64,000 nucleotides of DNA from WSZJ01 sp964590435 (GCA_964590435.1 CAZPWT010000007.1:1-64000), one strand, 5' to 3'; counted from the first letter of the stretch, positions 29,495 through 38,874 are shown. Numbers and translations are program-made. The notes: generated by a model from the sequence alone, not told the origin.

Positions 29495-31648
29495 CTACTT
29501 CACGTCCACGGCGAGCGGGTTGGCCACGGCGAACTCCCCGCGTGCGGCGATCTTCCCGTCGCGCCAGACGAGCCACGAGTCCCACGCGTAATAAAGGAGC
29601 AGCCGCGCCGGCTTCAGCGCCGCCGGGCTCGCGGGGAAAAAGAGCGCGGCCTGCTGCGAGGCATCGTCCGGCGACTCGAACGACACGAGCAGCCCGCGAT
29701 CCTGCCCGAGCTTCACGTCCTCCTTGTCCGCCGTCCACCCGTCTTCGCGGATCTCGACCCCCGCGAATTTCAGCTTCCCGTCCGCCGCCCAGCGCTTCGC
29801 CAGCGCGTTCGTGTCCGGGCCGCCGAGGACGAGAAGCGCCCGCCCGGCGAGTTTCTCCGGCGTGGCTTCGGCGCCCCGGATCTGCTCCCAGCCCTCGAGG
29901 CGGACGAGCAGGTCCTTGTACGCCGCGGTGTCGCCGTCCGGCAGGATCACCGCCTGCTTTTTGGCGACCACGACGCGGTTCAGGCAGCGGGGAAGCTCCT
30001 CGGGCGCGAGCCGCCGGAAAATGTCCGCCTCCGGGTCCGCCTCGACGCGCGTCGCGTTCGCCGGGATCTCCCACTCCGCGACGCCGTTCTTCACCTCCAC
30101 GTCCGTGTCTGCCGACCCTTCCTTCAGGGTCGTCCTCACCCGCACCCTCAGCTCCTTCAGCGGCCCCGCCACCGTCAGCTTCAGCCCCTTCTCCGTCCGC
30201 GCCAGCGCCAGCTCCGGCGCGCCCTTCCCGTCCAGCCACGCCGCGAACAGCTTCGACAGGTCCTCCCCGGACTCCGCTTCCATCGCCATCCGGAAATCGT
30301 CCCACGACGCGCGCGCCCCGGTCCGGTCCTTCACGACGCGCCGGAGCGCGGCCCAGAACGCGGCGTCGCCGATGCGGCGGCGGGAGAGGTGGAAGAGCAT
30401 GGAGCCCTTGGAGTAGCCGATTTCGTTGTCGGCCTCGTTGACCTTGCCCATGAACTTGCGGACGGGGTAGTCGTTGGCGTCGTTGACGTGCATGGAGAAG
30501 CGGACGCACTGGTGGCGGCGGTACTTGCGCGCGGCGTCGTTCCCCTGGGTGAACTCGACCCAGTGGTAGTTGGAGCAGTAAGTGGTGGCGGCCTCGCACC
30601 AGTTGCCGCCGTCGATGAAGACACCGTTCCCCCACCAGCAGTGGAGGACTTCGTGGCCGAGGCCGCCCTCGCCGAGGTAGCGGGGGCCCATGCGGATGAC
30701 GTCCTGGCCGAGGAGCGTGAAGGACGGCATGCCGTAGCCGGTGGAGAAGAAATTCTCGACGACGGAGAAGTCGTCGTACGCATACGGCCCGAGCAGCTTT
30801 GACCAGTGCTCGACCCAGTCTGCGGCGGCCTTGCGATACGCCTCGGCCTGCGCGGCGTCGTCCTTGAAGAAGTACGAGCGGATCGTGACGCGGCCGGACT
30901 TCAACTCCTCGGCGACGTACGGCCCCGCGACGACGTCGAGCCGGTCCGCCGGCACCGGGTCGCACCACGTCGCCTTCTTCGTCTTCGGGTCGTACTCGTG
31001 CCGCGCGCCCTGCCCGATGACTTCCCAGTCCTCGGGGACCTTCGCGGTGACGGTGAAGCGCGCCATCTGGTTCGGGAGGTCGGGGTACCACATCGCCGAT
31101 CCGGGGAGGAACGCCCCCTCGGCCTGGATCGTTCCGTCGCACTTTTCGCCGACGACGAAGCGGACCTCGTCCCGGTGCGGCGGGTCGTGGAGCACGCCCT
31201 TGTAGGCGACGGTGACGGTGAAGCGCTCTTCGGACGGCGCGGGGAATTCGACGTGCAGCGCGCCGTCGTGGAATTTGAATTCGGCGGCGAGGCGGCCGAA
31301 GTTCACGGAGGCGACCTGGAACGAGGGGTTCAGGTCGAAGTCGAGCGACTTCGCGCCCGCGCCCTCGAGGTCGATCGCGTCGCTGGCGTCGAGCGTGTGC
31401 GTCGCGGGATCGAGCGCGATCGTGAGCGTGTGGGCGACGATCTTCGGGGCCGCCGGCGGTGGCGGGTCGGCGGGAGGCTTGGGGTCGGGATCGGGCGGGC
31501 CGTTCGGCCCCGGGTCCGTCGCCTGCGGCGGCGGGTCGGATGGAGGAGGCGGGGCCGCTTCGCGGTGCGGGGGGTCTTTGGCCGGGGCCGGGTCGTTCGA
31601 GCAGCCGGCGAGGAGGAGGAGCGCGGTGAGGAGGGAGAGGATTCGCAT
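29495..31648 (-). CDS. M1-family (gluzincin) peptidase, lipoprotein
   Basis: 717 aa from the ATG at 31648 (MRILSLLTALLLLAGCSNDP). LLAGC is a lipobox, so the protein should be lipid-anchored. The upstream in-frame ATG would add 24 residues before the signal peptide and overlap a repeat element. After a Pro-rich tether, an M1 N-terminal beta domain precedes the catalytic HEVLHCWWGNGV...NWCEA. This is HEXXH with the third ligand Glu 16 residues after the second His, two or three fewer than usual, and it belongs to the HxWWGN subgroup. The C-terminal ~250 residues are a separate beta-rich region. It probably acts on peptides in the periplasm or at the cell surface. Confidence 0.82.
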   Translation of the reverse strand: MRILSLLTALLLLAGCSNDPAPAKDPPHREAAPPPPSDPPPQATDPGPNGPPDPDPKPPADPPPPAAPKIVAHTLTIALDPATHTLDASDAIDLEGAGAKSLDFDLNPSFQVASVNFGRLAAEFKFHDGALHVEFPAPSEERFTVTVAYKGVLHDPPHRDEVRFVVGEKCDGTIQAEGAFLPGSAMWYPDLPNQMARFTVTAKVPEDWEVIGQGARHEYDPKTKKATWCDPVPADRLDVVAGPYVAEELKSGRVTIRSYFFKDDAAQAEAYRKAAADWVEHWSKLLGPYAYDDFSVVENFFSTGYGMPSFTLLGQDVIRMGPRYLGEGGLGHEVLHCWWGNGVFIDGGNWCEAATTYCSNYHWVEFTQGNDAARKYRRHQCVRFSMHVNDANDYPVRKFMGKVNEADNEIGYSKGSMLFHLSRRRIGDAAFWAALRRVVKDRTGARASWDDFRMAMEAESGEDLSKLFAAWLDGKGAPELALARTEKGLKLTVAGPLKELRVRVRTTLKEGSADTDVEVKNGVAEWEIPANATRVEADPEADIFRRLAPEELPRCLNRVVVAKKQAVILPDGDTAAYKDLLVRLEGWEQIRGAEATPEKLAGRALLVLGGPDTNALAKRWAADGKLKFAGVEIREDGWTADKEDVKLGQDRGLLVSFESPDDASQQAALFFPASPAALKPARLLLYYAWDSWLVWRDGKIAARGEFAVANPLAVDVK

Positions 31649-31705
31649 GGGGGAAGTGTCGGCCCGGGTGGGGAAGGGGGTCAAGGACAAGGGTTCGTCG
31701 GAGGT

Positions 31706-31817
31706 CGTTATCCGCGGCATTTTCCGCGTGATCCGCCTTTATCCGCGTATTCTGTTTTTCTGTCTGAAAGGAATACGCGGATAAAGGCGGATGACGCGGG
31801 AACGACCGCGGATAACG
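31706..31817. repeat. Palindromic intergenic element, family A, copy 1
   Basis: A 112-base inverted repeat between the secreted esterase and the M1 peptidase genes. The two ~47-base arms begin CGTTATCCGCGG and reach GCGTATTC at the tip. They match except for one six-base block and one base, around an 18-base loop. It fills the whole gap. A second copy lies at 43773-43878. The arms contain repeated ATCCGC units. Confidence 0.92.
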
Positions 31818-31822
31818 GCTAT

Positions 31823-34144
31823 CTACTTCCTGACCTCCCACATCCCCTCCTGCGGCTTCCAGTCCGCGCCGAAATACCCGATGGCGCGCACCGCGTCCGG
31901 CCCCTTCTCCTGCACGTCCGCTCCCCAGCACATCACGTCCGGCGACCCCGTGTCCGGATGCCACCAGCCCAGCGCCTGCCACGCGCGCCGCCCCGCCGGG
32001 CCGCTCGCGCCGATCACCGCGACGAGCCGCGTCGGCGCCTCGGGATTCGGGTAGACCGCGGCCAGCGCGAGATCGCCCTTCAGCACGTCCGCGCCCACCC
32101 TGATCTCCCCCGCCGCCGCGCGGAACGGCAGCCGGTCCGCGATCTTTTTCCAGCACGCATTCGACTCGGCGCTCCCCAGCAGGATCAGGTTCGTGTTCTT
32201 CCAGTCCTTCGCCGTGACCTCCACGTCCGTCACGACCGCCGCGCGGCCGTTCCCGCGATACCACCAGACTTCGGCGTCGAAGCGCGCCCGGGCGATGGCG
32301 TCGGCGGTTTCCTCGGGGGAGCCACCGGTGGGGACGACGAAGAGGAACGGGCGGTGGAAGGCCTGCGTGAAGGGCCCCTGGAGTGCGGGGGTCTTGCGCA
32401 GCCCGGCCGGCGTCCCCGCGGCCCATTTCCCGTCGGCGCCGCGGTGATACTCGCCGGCCTTGAGCGCCTGCCCGTCGAGCGTGAACTCCTTGGGCTCGCG
32501 GACGCGAAGATGCACCACGTTCTCCGTCTCGAAGAACCGCGCCGAGAACTTGTCCTGCCACGCCCGGACCCGCGACACCGCGTACGGCCGCTTCTGCGCC
32601 AGGATCTCCACCCCGCGGCACGACGACGACACGTCCGGCGAGAACGTCCGGAACTCCCAGCTCGCGAGGTTGTCCGGCCGCCGGCGCCGCTGCATCCAGT
32701 CCGACATCTCCGGCAGCGTCAGGCAGTCCACGCCCGGCGCGTCCCCGTCCCACCAGTGCCCCATGCCTTCCTTCGTCACGTACCGCCAGTCCGTGTGGAA
32801 GCCCTTCAGCGCCGCCACCATCATCTCCGCCTGCGCCGGCGGGACGTTGTCGTCGGCGGTGCCGTGGAGGATGAAGACAGGGAGGCCGTCGAGGTTGCGG
32901 ACGAGGCCGAGCGTGTCGGCGGGGGAGGCCGAGGCGCGGAAGAGCCGCGCGTAGTCGGCCGCGGCGTCGCGGACGCCGAACGGGTACGTCCAGATCGAGA
33001 CCCAGCCGGCGGACGGCGCGACGCACGCCCAGCGGTCGGGGTACGTCACGGCGAAGTGCCACGAGCCGTGCCCTCCCATCGAGTGGCCGGTGAGGCAGAT
33101 GCGCGATTCGTCGACGTGGAAGTCCTTCTTCCCCTGCTCCAGCACTTCCAGCCCGTCCAGCCGCCCCCATTCCTCCCAGTTGAACCCGTACGGGCGGCGG
33201 TTCGTGGGGGCGACGACGGCGCACCAGTCGCGCGGCGCGTAGGCCATGGCCTGGCCCTCGGCGCCGACGCCGGCGCCGTGGAGCGAGAGGACGAGCGCGT
33301 ACGTCTTCGACTTGTCGAAATTCGCGGGCGGCGTTTCGCCGTAGTACTGGACCGAGCGGTCGATCTTCGACCGGAACGTCTTCTGGATCCCCGCGCCTTC
33401 CTTGGGGACGACCAGTTTCCACGTCCGTGCGTGCCGGCTCTTTTCCCACGCGACCGCCACGGTTACGTCCTCGCCCTCGCCGACGAGGAACGGCGCCTTG
33501 TACACGGCGAGCGGGGGAAGGGGCGGCAGCGGCGCCCTGACCTTGCCGTACTCGAGCGTGGCGCCGCGGACCCAGTCGTTCGTCGCATTGACGACCGGCA
33601 CCGCTGCCCACGTTCCCTGGTTCACGCCGCCGATGCGCCACGGGATCGTGACGTCGGCTTCCATGAGGTAGACCGGCGCCGGCGGGTCGGTGATCGACAG
33701 CGACAGCGATCCTCGCCCCGCCCGGCACACGACGTGGTTTTCGCCCTTGCGCAGGAACACCGGCACGCCGTCAAATTTGGACGCGTATGTGTCCGTCCCG
33801 AACGGCGCGCCGTTCACGTACGTCGTCCCCGAACCCGGGCAGGTGAGAATCGCCACCCGGTCCGCGTCCGACATCACCACCGTGTACGCCGCCCCCGGCC
33901 CCAACTCCTCGCCGTGGATCGCCCCCTCGGCGTCCGCCGTCATCGGTTTCCACTCCAGCTCGCCGAGCTTGTCGCCCTTCTTCGGGTACCGCGGCGTCTC
34001 CCCCCCGAACAGCATCTCCCCCAGCGCATCGCCGCTCACGAGCCCGCGGCCCTTCCCCTTGATCGGGCCGGCCACGAGCCATTCGCGCGGGGCTTCGGCG
34101 CGCACCTGAAGCGACAGCAGGACAGCCAGGAGGAGGGGGCGCAT
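31823..34144 (-). CDS. Secreted alpha/beta hydrolase (prolyl-oligopeptidase/esterase-like)
   Basis: 773 aa with a signal peptide (MRPLLLAVLLSLQVRA). The N-terminal ~300 residues are beta-rich (accessory domains). An alpha/beta hydrolase core follows with nucleophile elbow GHSMGG, HGTADDNVPP carrying the acid and GMGHWW the catalytic histidine, so the triad is complete. The C-terminal ~250 residues form a further domain (with LILLGSAESN and GDLALAAVYPNP), reminiscent of domains in large planctomycete peptidases/esterases. The substrate is unknown; it is extracytoplasmic by its signal. Upstream is a divergent region shared with lpxK. TATTTT lies nine bases before the ATG. Confidence 0.8.
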   Translation of the reverse strand: MRPLLLAVLLSLQVRAEAPREWLVAGPIKGKGRGLVSGDALGEMLFGGETPRYPKKGDKLGELEWKPMTADAEGAIHGEELGPGAAYTVVMSDADRVAILTCPGSGTTYVNGAPFGTDTYASKFDGVPVFLRKGENHVVCRAGRGSLSLSITDPPAPVYLMEADVTIPWRIGGVNQGTWAAVPVVNATNDWVRGATLEYGKVRAPLPPLPPLAVYKAPFLVGEGEDVTVAVAWEKSRHARTWKLVVPKEGAGIQKTFRSKIDRSVQYYGETPPANFDKSKTYALVLSLHGAGVGAEGQAMAYAPRDWCAVVAPTNRRPYGFNWEEWGRLDGLEVLEQGKKDFHVDESRICLTGHSMGGHGSWHFAVTYPDRWACVAPSAGWVSIWTYPFGVRDAAADYARLFRASASPADTLGLVRNLDGLPVFILHGTADDNVPPAQAEMMVAALKGFHTDWRYVTKEGMGHWWDGDAPGVDCLTLPEMSDWMQRRRRPDNLASWEFRTFSPDVSSSCRGVEILAQKRPYAVSRVRAWQDKFSARFFETENVVHLRVREPKEFTLDGQALKAGEYHRGADGKWAAGTPAGLRKTPALQGPFTQAFHRPFLFVVPTGGSPEETADAIARARFDAEVWWYRGNGRAAVVTDVEVTAKDWKNTNLILLGSAESNACWKKIADRLPFRAAAGEIRVGADVLKGDLALAAVYPNPEAPTRLVAVIGASGPAGRRAWQALGWWHPDTGSPDVMCWGADVQEKGPDAVRAIGYFGADWKPQEGMWEVRK

Positions 34145-34278
34145 GGGCCAGCGAAAATATCACAGGACGCAGGCCCACGCCCGCTTCCTGATCGGCCGAC
34201 TGCATGACCGGTAACTCATCGAACTCCACAGCGGTCCCCTTGAACCGCAAACTGAATTCGCACGAGCCACGCCCAATC

Positions 34279-34486
34279 GCATCCTTTCGTGTCCTTTCGT
34301 ATCCGCGCCAGGCTCGTAGCCCGTCTGTCAGACATTTCATCCGCCGTCTTTGACCTGATTCAGGCACAGAAGTACAAGCCGGGATGACGGCGGGATCTTC
34401 CGGGGATACGGCTACGAGCCTGGCACGGATAAGAAAAGACGGGAAAGGATGCGCGGTCGCGCGACGGGAGCGGGCAAGAACGGTCA
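34279..34486 (+). repeat. Palindromic intergenic element, family B, copy 1
   Basis: Inverted arms of ~43 bases (34279-34321 and 34410-34452; the left begins GCATCCTTTCGTGTCC and both arms share CCAGGCTCGTAGCC) flank ~88 bases. A conserved 3' flank with GACGGGAGC and ACGGTCA runs to 34486. The same element in the same orientation is at 58984-59190. Here it ends 62 bases before the lpxK start. The region 34145-34548 holds no other feature except the -10 box of lpxK. Confidence 0.9.
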
Positions 34487-34529
34487 GGTACCTTGATCGG
34501 CCCCGCAAGCAATTCCGGCCTCCCGCCGA

Positions 34530-34535
34530 TATACA
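34530..34535 (+). promoter_or_regulatory. -10 box of lpxK
   Basis: TATACA (with AT following) ends 13 bases before the ATG. No Shine-Dalgarno sequence is present in the short leader. Confidence 0.55.
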
Positions 34536-34548
34536 ATGAGGCCCCGCC

Positions 34549-35613
34549 ATGTCTCCCGCTTCCCAGAAGTCCTGGATCGACATCGTCACCGGCCGCCGCA
34601 CCGGGCCGGGGGCGGCGTTGGCGCGCCTCGGGCTTTCGGCGGCCTCCGCGCTTTATGGCGGCGCGCTGACCCTGCGGAGCGCCGCGTTCGCCCTCGGGCT
34701 GCGCCGCCGCCACCGCCTCCCGGGACCCGTCATCGGCGTCGGCAACATCACGCTCGGCGGCACCGGCAAGTCCCCGATGGTCGAGATGCTCACGCGCCGC
34801 CTCGAATCCAAGGGCCTCAAGGTCGGCGTCGTCTCGCGCGGCTACGGCCTCGAGGTCGGCGGCGTCGACGACGAAGGGTTCGCGGCGGGGAAGCGCTACC
34901 TCGGCCCGGACCGGCTGGCGTCGGCGCGCAAGGCGTTCGCGGACGGCTGCGACGCCGTCGTGCTCGACGACGGGTTCCACGACCTGCGCCTCCAGCGCGA
35001 CTTCAACATCGCGATGGTCGACGCCTCCACGCCGTTCGGGAACGGCCGGCTCTTCCCGCGCGGCTTCCTCCGCGAATCGCCGCACGGGCTCAAGCGCGCC
35101 GACCTGATCGTCGTCTCGCGCGCCGACATGCTCGACGCCGGCGAGCTCGCCCTTCTCCGCGCCCACCTCACGCAGATCTCCGGCGGCCGCCCGACCGCCG
35201 CCGCCGTCCATCGCCCCCGCGCCCCGCACACGCTCGGCGGCGGCCCCGCGGCCGACTCTCTCGCCGGCAAACGCATCCTCGGCTTCTGCGGCCTCGGCAA
35301 CCCGCGGGCTTTCGAAGCGACGCTGCGGGGGCAGAAGGCGCGGCTGCAGGCGTTCCGCGCGTTCCCCGACCACCACGGCTACTCCAGCACGGAACTCGAC
35401 GGCCTCGAGGCCGAAGGGCGCGAGCTCGAGGTCGACGCGCTCGTCACGACCGAGAAGGACGCCGCCCGCCTCAAGGAGCGCGAGTGGTCCGTCCCCGTCT
35501 GGGTCCTCGGCGTGGACATGGAGATCGTGAACGGCGCCGAGGAACTCGAAGCCGGCCTCGCCCGCGTCGAGGACCGCTTCCGCAGCCGCACTTCCTCGCG
35601 CCACGAAGCCTGA
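34549..35613 (+). CDS. lpxK: Tetraacyldisaccharide 4'-kinase LpxK
   Basis: 354 aa. It phosphorylates the 4' position of the tetraacyl-disaccharide lipid A precursor at the inner membrane. An N-terminal hydrophobic helix is followed by VIGVGNITLGGTGKSPMVE, the LpxK variant P-loop, then VGVVSRGYG and the DDGFHDLRLQRD segment (residues ~142-153) carrying conserved catalytic residues, and FPDHHGYSS near the C-terminus. Other lipid A genes are not adjacent, but five LpxL-type acyltransferases lie 10-18 kb downstream. The LRR gene follows after a four-base gap. Confidence 0.95.
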   Translation: MSPASQKSWIDIVTGRRTGPGAALARLGLSAASALYGGALTLRSAAFALGLRRRHRLPGPVIGVGNITLGGTGKSPMVEMLTRRLESKGLKVGVVSRGYGLEVGGVDDEGFAAGKRYLGPDRLASARKAFADGCDAVVLDDGFHDLRLQRDFNIAMVDASTPFGNGRLFPRGFLRESPHGLKRADLIVVSRADMLDAGELALLRAHLTQISGGRPTAAAVHRPRAPHTLGGGPAADSLAGKRILGFCGLGNPRAFEATLRGQKARLQAFRAFPDHHGYSSTELDGLEAEGRELEVDALVTTEKDAARLKEREWSVPVWVLGVDMEIVNGAEELEAGLARVEDRFRSRTSSRHEA

Positions 35614-35617
35614 GCCG

Positions 35618-36466
35618 TTGCCGCCCGAACTGCCCGCCGTGCTCTATCCGCAAAGCCGCGATTGGCCCGCCGCTGTCACGGATGTCCGCGACGTCCCACT
35701 CGACGCAGACTCCGTTCGACTCACCACGGGCGCAAAGAACCTCGCGGACCTCGCGCGCCTCCCGAAACTCCGGCGGCTCTGGGCGTTCAACCTCAACCCG
35801 GCGAAGCTGGAGACGATCGCGGGGCTCGCGTCGCTGGAAGAGCTTCACATCGACGGCCTGCGCGCGGCGGATCTCGGGGGGCTCGCGAACCTGCGCCGGC
35901 TGAGGATCCTCCACCTCGAGCGCAACGGGCAGGCGACGTCGCTGTCATTCGTCGAGCGCATGCCGCCGCTCCGCGCGCTCGGCATTTTCGGCTTCATCGG
36001 CGTCCAGGACCTCGCGCCGCTGCGCTCCCAGCCGGGGCTCGAAGCGCTCGCCGTCGCCGGCAGCATGTGGACCCGCATGACCGTCGCGACGCTGGCGCCG
36101 CTCGCGTCCCTCACGGCCCTTCGCCACCTCGACCTCACGAACCTCCGGGTCCGCGACGAATCGCTCGCGCCGCTCGCCGGGCTCGCGAGGCTCGAGACGC
36201 TGCGCATCGCCGCGTTCTACCCGCCGGGCGAGTTCGCGCGACTCGCCCGGGCGCTCCCGAAAACCGATTGCCTGTGGTTCCAGCCGCACCAGCCGCTTCA
36301 GGGCGTCGCCTGCAAGCGCTGCGGCGGGGCGGTGGTCGTGCTGACAGGGCGCGGCGCGGCGACGAAGTGCACGGTGTGCGACGCAGCGCGGATCGCGAAG
36401 CACGTCGAGGAGTTCAACCGGATCGCCGCGGGGCCGCGGGAATCCGGCACGCCGTTCCCGCGTTAG
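35618..36466 (+). CDS. Leucine-rich-repeat protein with C-terminal zinc ribbon
   Basis: 282 aa from a TTG at 35618, four bases after the lpxK stop (a GTG at 35639 is the alternative). Residues ~40-210 are short LRR units (LPKLRRLWAFNLNPAKLETI, LANLRRLRILHLERN, LTALRHLDLTNLRV). The C-terminus has CKRCGG and CTVCD, a four-cysteine zinc ribbon. There is no signal peptide, so it is cytoplasmic. It could be a protein-interaction module; function unknown. Probably cotranscribed with lpxK. Confidence 0.75.
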   Translation: MPPELPAVLYPQSRDWPAAVTDVRDVPLDADSVRLTTGAKNLADLARLPKLRRLWAFNLNPAKLETIAGLASLEELHIDGLRAADLGGLANLRRLRILHLERNGQATSLSFVERMPPLRALGIFGFIGVQDLAPLRSQPGLEALAVAGSMWTRMTVATLAPLASLTALRHLDLTNLRVRDESLAPLAGLARLETLRIAAFYPPGEFARLARALPKTDCLWFQPHQPLQGVACKRCGGAVVVLTGRGAATKCTVCDAARIAKHVEEFNRIAAGPRESGTPFPR

Positions 36467-36512
36467 ACACCGGCAGGTATCATTCTTCCCCCATCCCGCT
36501 CACGGAGCCCCC

Positions 36513-37589
36513 ATGCGCCTCACGCCGCTTCTGCTCGCCCTGTCCCTCTTTCTCCCGGCGTTCGCGGAAGATCCCGAGCCCGACCCGGCGAAGGTGCCGT
36601 CGAAACCGGCCGACTCGCCCGACGAGCTCTCCGGCGCCGTCATCATCGTGAGCTACAAGGGCGCCGTGAGGGCGCTTCCCAAGGCGACCCGCACCAAGGA
36701 AGAAGCCAAGGCGCGGGCGGAAGAAGCGCAGAAGGCGGCGCGTGCGAAGGGGAGCAACTTCTTCGACCTGGTGGAGAAGTACTCGGACGAGCCGCGGGGG
36801 CGCGGGTCGCTGGGCGTGATCCCGGTCGGGCAGTGCTCGATCCCGCCGCTCGAAGCGGCGCTGCTCGGGATGGAGTTCGGGCAGGTGTCGGACGTGTTCG
36901 ACTGCGACCTCGGGTATCTCGTGGTCATGCGCTTCGCGCCGAAGGCCGCGGCGTTCCACGTGCTGATCGCGTACAAGGGCGCCGAGCGAGCCGCCGCGAA
37001 CGTGACGCGGACGAAGGAGGAGGCCAAGGCTCTCGCCGAGACGGCGCACAAGCGCATCGTCGACGGCGAGGACTTCGCCAAGGTCGCGGCCGACCTCAGC
37101 GACTGCCCGTCGAAGGCCCGCGGCGGCGACCTCGGCACGTTCCCGCGCGGCGTGATGGCCCCGTCGTTCGAGGACACCGCGTTCGCGCTCGCCGAAGGCC
37201 AGGTCTCCGGCGTCGTCGAGTCCCCGTTCGGGTTCCACGTCATCAAGGGCGCCAAGGTCGTGGTCCCGCTCACCTGGCGCGCCAGCCATATCCTCATCCG
37301 CTGGAAGGGCACGGAACGCTGCCCGCCGACCATCACGCGCACGAAAGAAGAAGCGCGGAAACTGATCGACGACCTGGTCCAGAAGATCAAGGACGGCGGG
37401 GACTTCGCCAAGCTGGCGAAGGAGAACAGCGACTGCCCGTCGGCCCCGAAAGGCGGCGACCTCGGCGTCTTCGGCCCGGGAAAGATGGTGCCGGCGTTCG
37501 AGGCGGCGCTGAAGGGGCTGGAGGTCGGGAAAGTGTCGGATGTGGTGGAGACGCAGTTCGGCTGGCACGTGATCAAGAGGACGAAGTAG
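36513..37589 (+). CDS. Secreted parvulin-type peptidyl-prolyl isomerase with three rotamase domains
   Basis: 358 aa with a signal peptide (MRLTPLLLALSLFLPAFA). Three copies of a PpiC-like domain follow, at ~38-145, ~146-250 and ~251-358. Each has the TRTKEEA helix, a D(F)AK...SD(C) helix, a GGDLG-type loop and a VS(G/D)VV...G(F/W)HVIK end strand. The first copy is the most divergent, with FFDLVEKYSDEPRGRGSLG and DCDLGYLVVM. Like SurA or PrsA relatives, it would help fold exported proteins in the periplasm. CGGAG lies ten bases upstream of the ATG. Convergent with the TPR gene. Confidence 0.9.
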   Translation: MRLTPLLLALSLFLPAFAEDPEPDPAKVPSKPADSPDELSGAVIIVSYKGAVRALPKATRTKEEAKARAEEAQKAARAKGSNFFDLVEKYSDEPRGRGSLGVIPVGQCSIPPLEAALLGMEFGQVSDVFDCDLGYLVVMRFAPKAAAFHVLIAYKGAERAAANVTRTKEEAKALAETAHKRIVDGEDFAKVAADLSDCPSKARGGDLGTFPRGVMAPSFEDTAFALAEGQVSGVVESPFGFHVIKGAKVVVPLTWRASHILIRWKGTERCPPTITRTKEEARKLIDDLVQKIKDGGDFAKLAKENSDCPSAPKGGDLGVFGPGKMVPAFEAALKGLEVGKVSDVVETQFGWHVIKRTK

Positions 37590-37621
37590 GCGGCGCTGCC
37601 CCAAACGCACTCGGCCGGACT

Positions 37622-38332
37622 TCACGGGTTGTACAGCTTCATCACCGCCGCCTGGTACTCCGCCGATCCGCCGCCGTTCATGATCGATTCCATTTCCTTC
37701 TGCAGCGCCTGGCCGAGCTTCATCGCCTTGTCCTGCAGCGCCTTCGCCTCCGGCGGCATCGCCGCCTGCGACGCGGCTGCGGCGGCGACGCCGAGCTTGT
37801 CGTTCACCTCGGACAGCGCCGAGTTCATCGTCGCATTCCCCGGCGCCGCCTTCAGCCCCGCTTCCAGCACGCGCTTCGCCTCCGCCGGCTTCCCGAGGTG
37901 GTCGTGGCACGCCGCGAGCTTCACCACGAGAAACGGATCCCCCGCGTGGTCCTTCACCGCGTCCTCGAGCAGCTTCACCGCCTTCTTGTGCGCGTCGGTG
38001 TTCATGTACACCGCCGCCAGCGTGTCCACCGCCTTCGTCCAGTCGTCGCAGTCGCGCGGCAGCGTCATCGCGGCCTTGAGCGGGTCCACGGCCTCGTCGT
38101 ACCGCCCCGTGTAGCGGTACAGCATCCCGAGCATGATCAGCGCCCGCCCGTGGTCGGGCGCGATCTCAAGCGCCTCGAGAAGCGCCTTCTCGGCCTCGTC
38201 GGCAATCGCCTGCTCGTCGTCGGAAAGTTCGCCCGCCCGCAGAGCGCGTTCGATTTGCCCCATGAGGCGGACGCCGCGGTTGTACAGGTCGTTCGGGTCA
38301 CCATTCGGTTTTCTGGCGGGTTTCTTCGGCAT
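37622..38332 (-). CDS. TPR-repeat protein
   Basis: 236 aa from the ATG at 38332 (MPKKPARKPNGDPNDLYNRG), which has AGGAG nine bases upstream. The longer frame would start inside an uncharged region without a ribosome site. It contains four to five tetratricopeptide units (e.g. GRALIMLGMLYRYTGRYDEA, PFLVVKLAACHDHLGKPAEA). No signal peptide. It is probably a scaffold; partners unknown. Confidence 0.78.
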   Translation of the reverse strand: MPKKPARKPNGDPNDLYNRGVRLMGQIERALRAGELSDDEQAIADEAEKALLEALEIAPDHGRALIMLGMLYRYTGRYDEAVDPLKAAMTLPRDCDDWTKAVDTLAAVYMNTDAHKKAVKLLEDAVKDHAGDPFLVVKLAACHDHLGKPAEAKRVLEAGLKAAPGNATMNSALSEVNDKLGVAAAAASQAAMPPEAKALQDKAMKLGQALQKEMESIMNGGGSAEYQAAVMKLYNP

Positions 38333-38406
38333 GCAAGGACTCCTGGGCTGTTGTCGCTGCTGAGAAGTAACCGGTATGGCCACGGTTGTTTCGCGGAACT
38401 GCCGGG

Positions 38407-38571
38407 CTACCGCAATCCGGCCTCGTCGAGCTCGACGGCGAAATCCACATCCTGCGTAAGCCGCGGCTCTTCATGAAGGATCGAGGCCATCGAACCACCG
38501 ACCGCGTACGGAATCCGAAGCTCCGCAAGGATGCGCGCCACGTCCTGCGTCACGTCGATGATGTCCGGCAA
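38407..38571 (-). pseudogene. Truncated nucleotidyltransferase (DUF6036/AbiEii-like) remnant
   Basis: The frame starting at the TTG at 38571 reads ILAELRIPYAVGGSMASILH and then TQDVDFAVEL, the substrate-binding and DxD motifs of AbiEii/DUF6036-type nucleotidyltransferases. It meets TAG after 54 codons, where the family is normally two to three times longer. No continuation is found in other frames before the TPR gene's leader. The start overlaps the region just after the 95-aa gene's stop, the usual order for this pair. It looks like the decayed toxin half of a two-gene system. Confidence 0.65.
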
Positions 38572-38574
38572 GAG

Positions 38575-38862
38575 CTAGTACCCCTCGCGCTCAGGGTCCC
38601 AGTCGAAGACCCGCATCATGGTCTCCCGGTCCAGCTTCAGGGCCGCGAGTCGCAGCCTAAGCTCGCGCTCCTGAACGCCGGGGTGACGTTTCCGGATTCC
38701 GGCCGCAGCGATCGACTCGGCTGCGGCGTTCATCTCGCGCACCATCTCAAACTTGCGCCAGGCCGGCATCGCCTTCCAGGCCTCGATAAGGATGCGCTCC
38801 GCCCCGTTGGAGGTGTCCTCCGCCTGAGTTCGGTAGTCAGCTGCTCTTTCACGGACTTCCAT
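38575..38862 (-). CDS. Small helical protein paired with the nucleotidyltransferase remnant
   Basis: 95 aa. It is largely helical, with SNGAERILIEAWKAMPAWRK, AAAGIRKRHPGVQERELRLR and a C-terminal ALKLDRETMMRVF. Proteins of this shape often precede DUF6036-type nucleotidyltransferases in a two-gene module, which is the arrangement here (three bases to the remnant's start). It is presumably the antitoxin-like or partner subunit, left intact after its neighbour was truncated. The ATG has TAGAAT six bases upstream and no ribosome site, so it is probably leaderless. Confidence 0.6.
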   Translation of the reverse strand: MEVRERAADYRTQAEDTSNGAERILIEAWKAMPAWRKFEMVREMNAAAESIAAAGIRKRHPGVQERELRLRLAALKLDRETMMRVFDWDPEREGY

Positions 38863-38868
38863 GCCCGA

Positions 38869-38874
38869 ATTCTA
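38869..38874 (-). promoter_or_regulatory. -10 box six bases before the start of the 95-aa gene
   Basis: TAGAAT on the minus strand, spacing 6 to the ATG at 38862: leaderless geometry. Confidence 0.6.

Noticed and set aside
29031..33728. A very long minus-strand open frame (over 1500 codons)
   Set aside because: It is the antisense/alternate-frame shadow of three well-supported genes. Its product is Arg/Gly/Pro-rich low-complexity sequence, as expected from GC-rich out-of-frame translation.
34201..34500. A coding interpretation of family B (both copies read RAWRGYERTRKD in one minus frame)
   Set aside because: The identity follows from DNA-level repeat conservation. The arms are inverted repeats, the middle is not conserved as protein, and no start or ribosome site fits.
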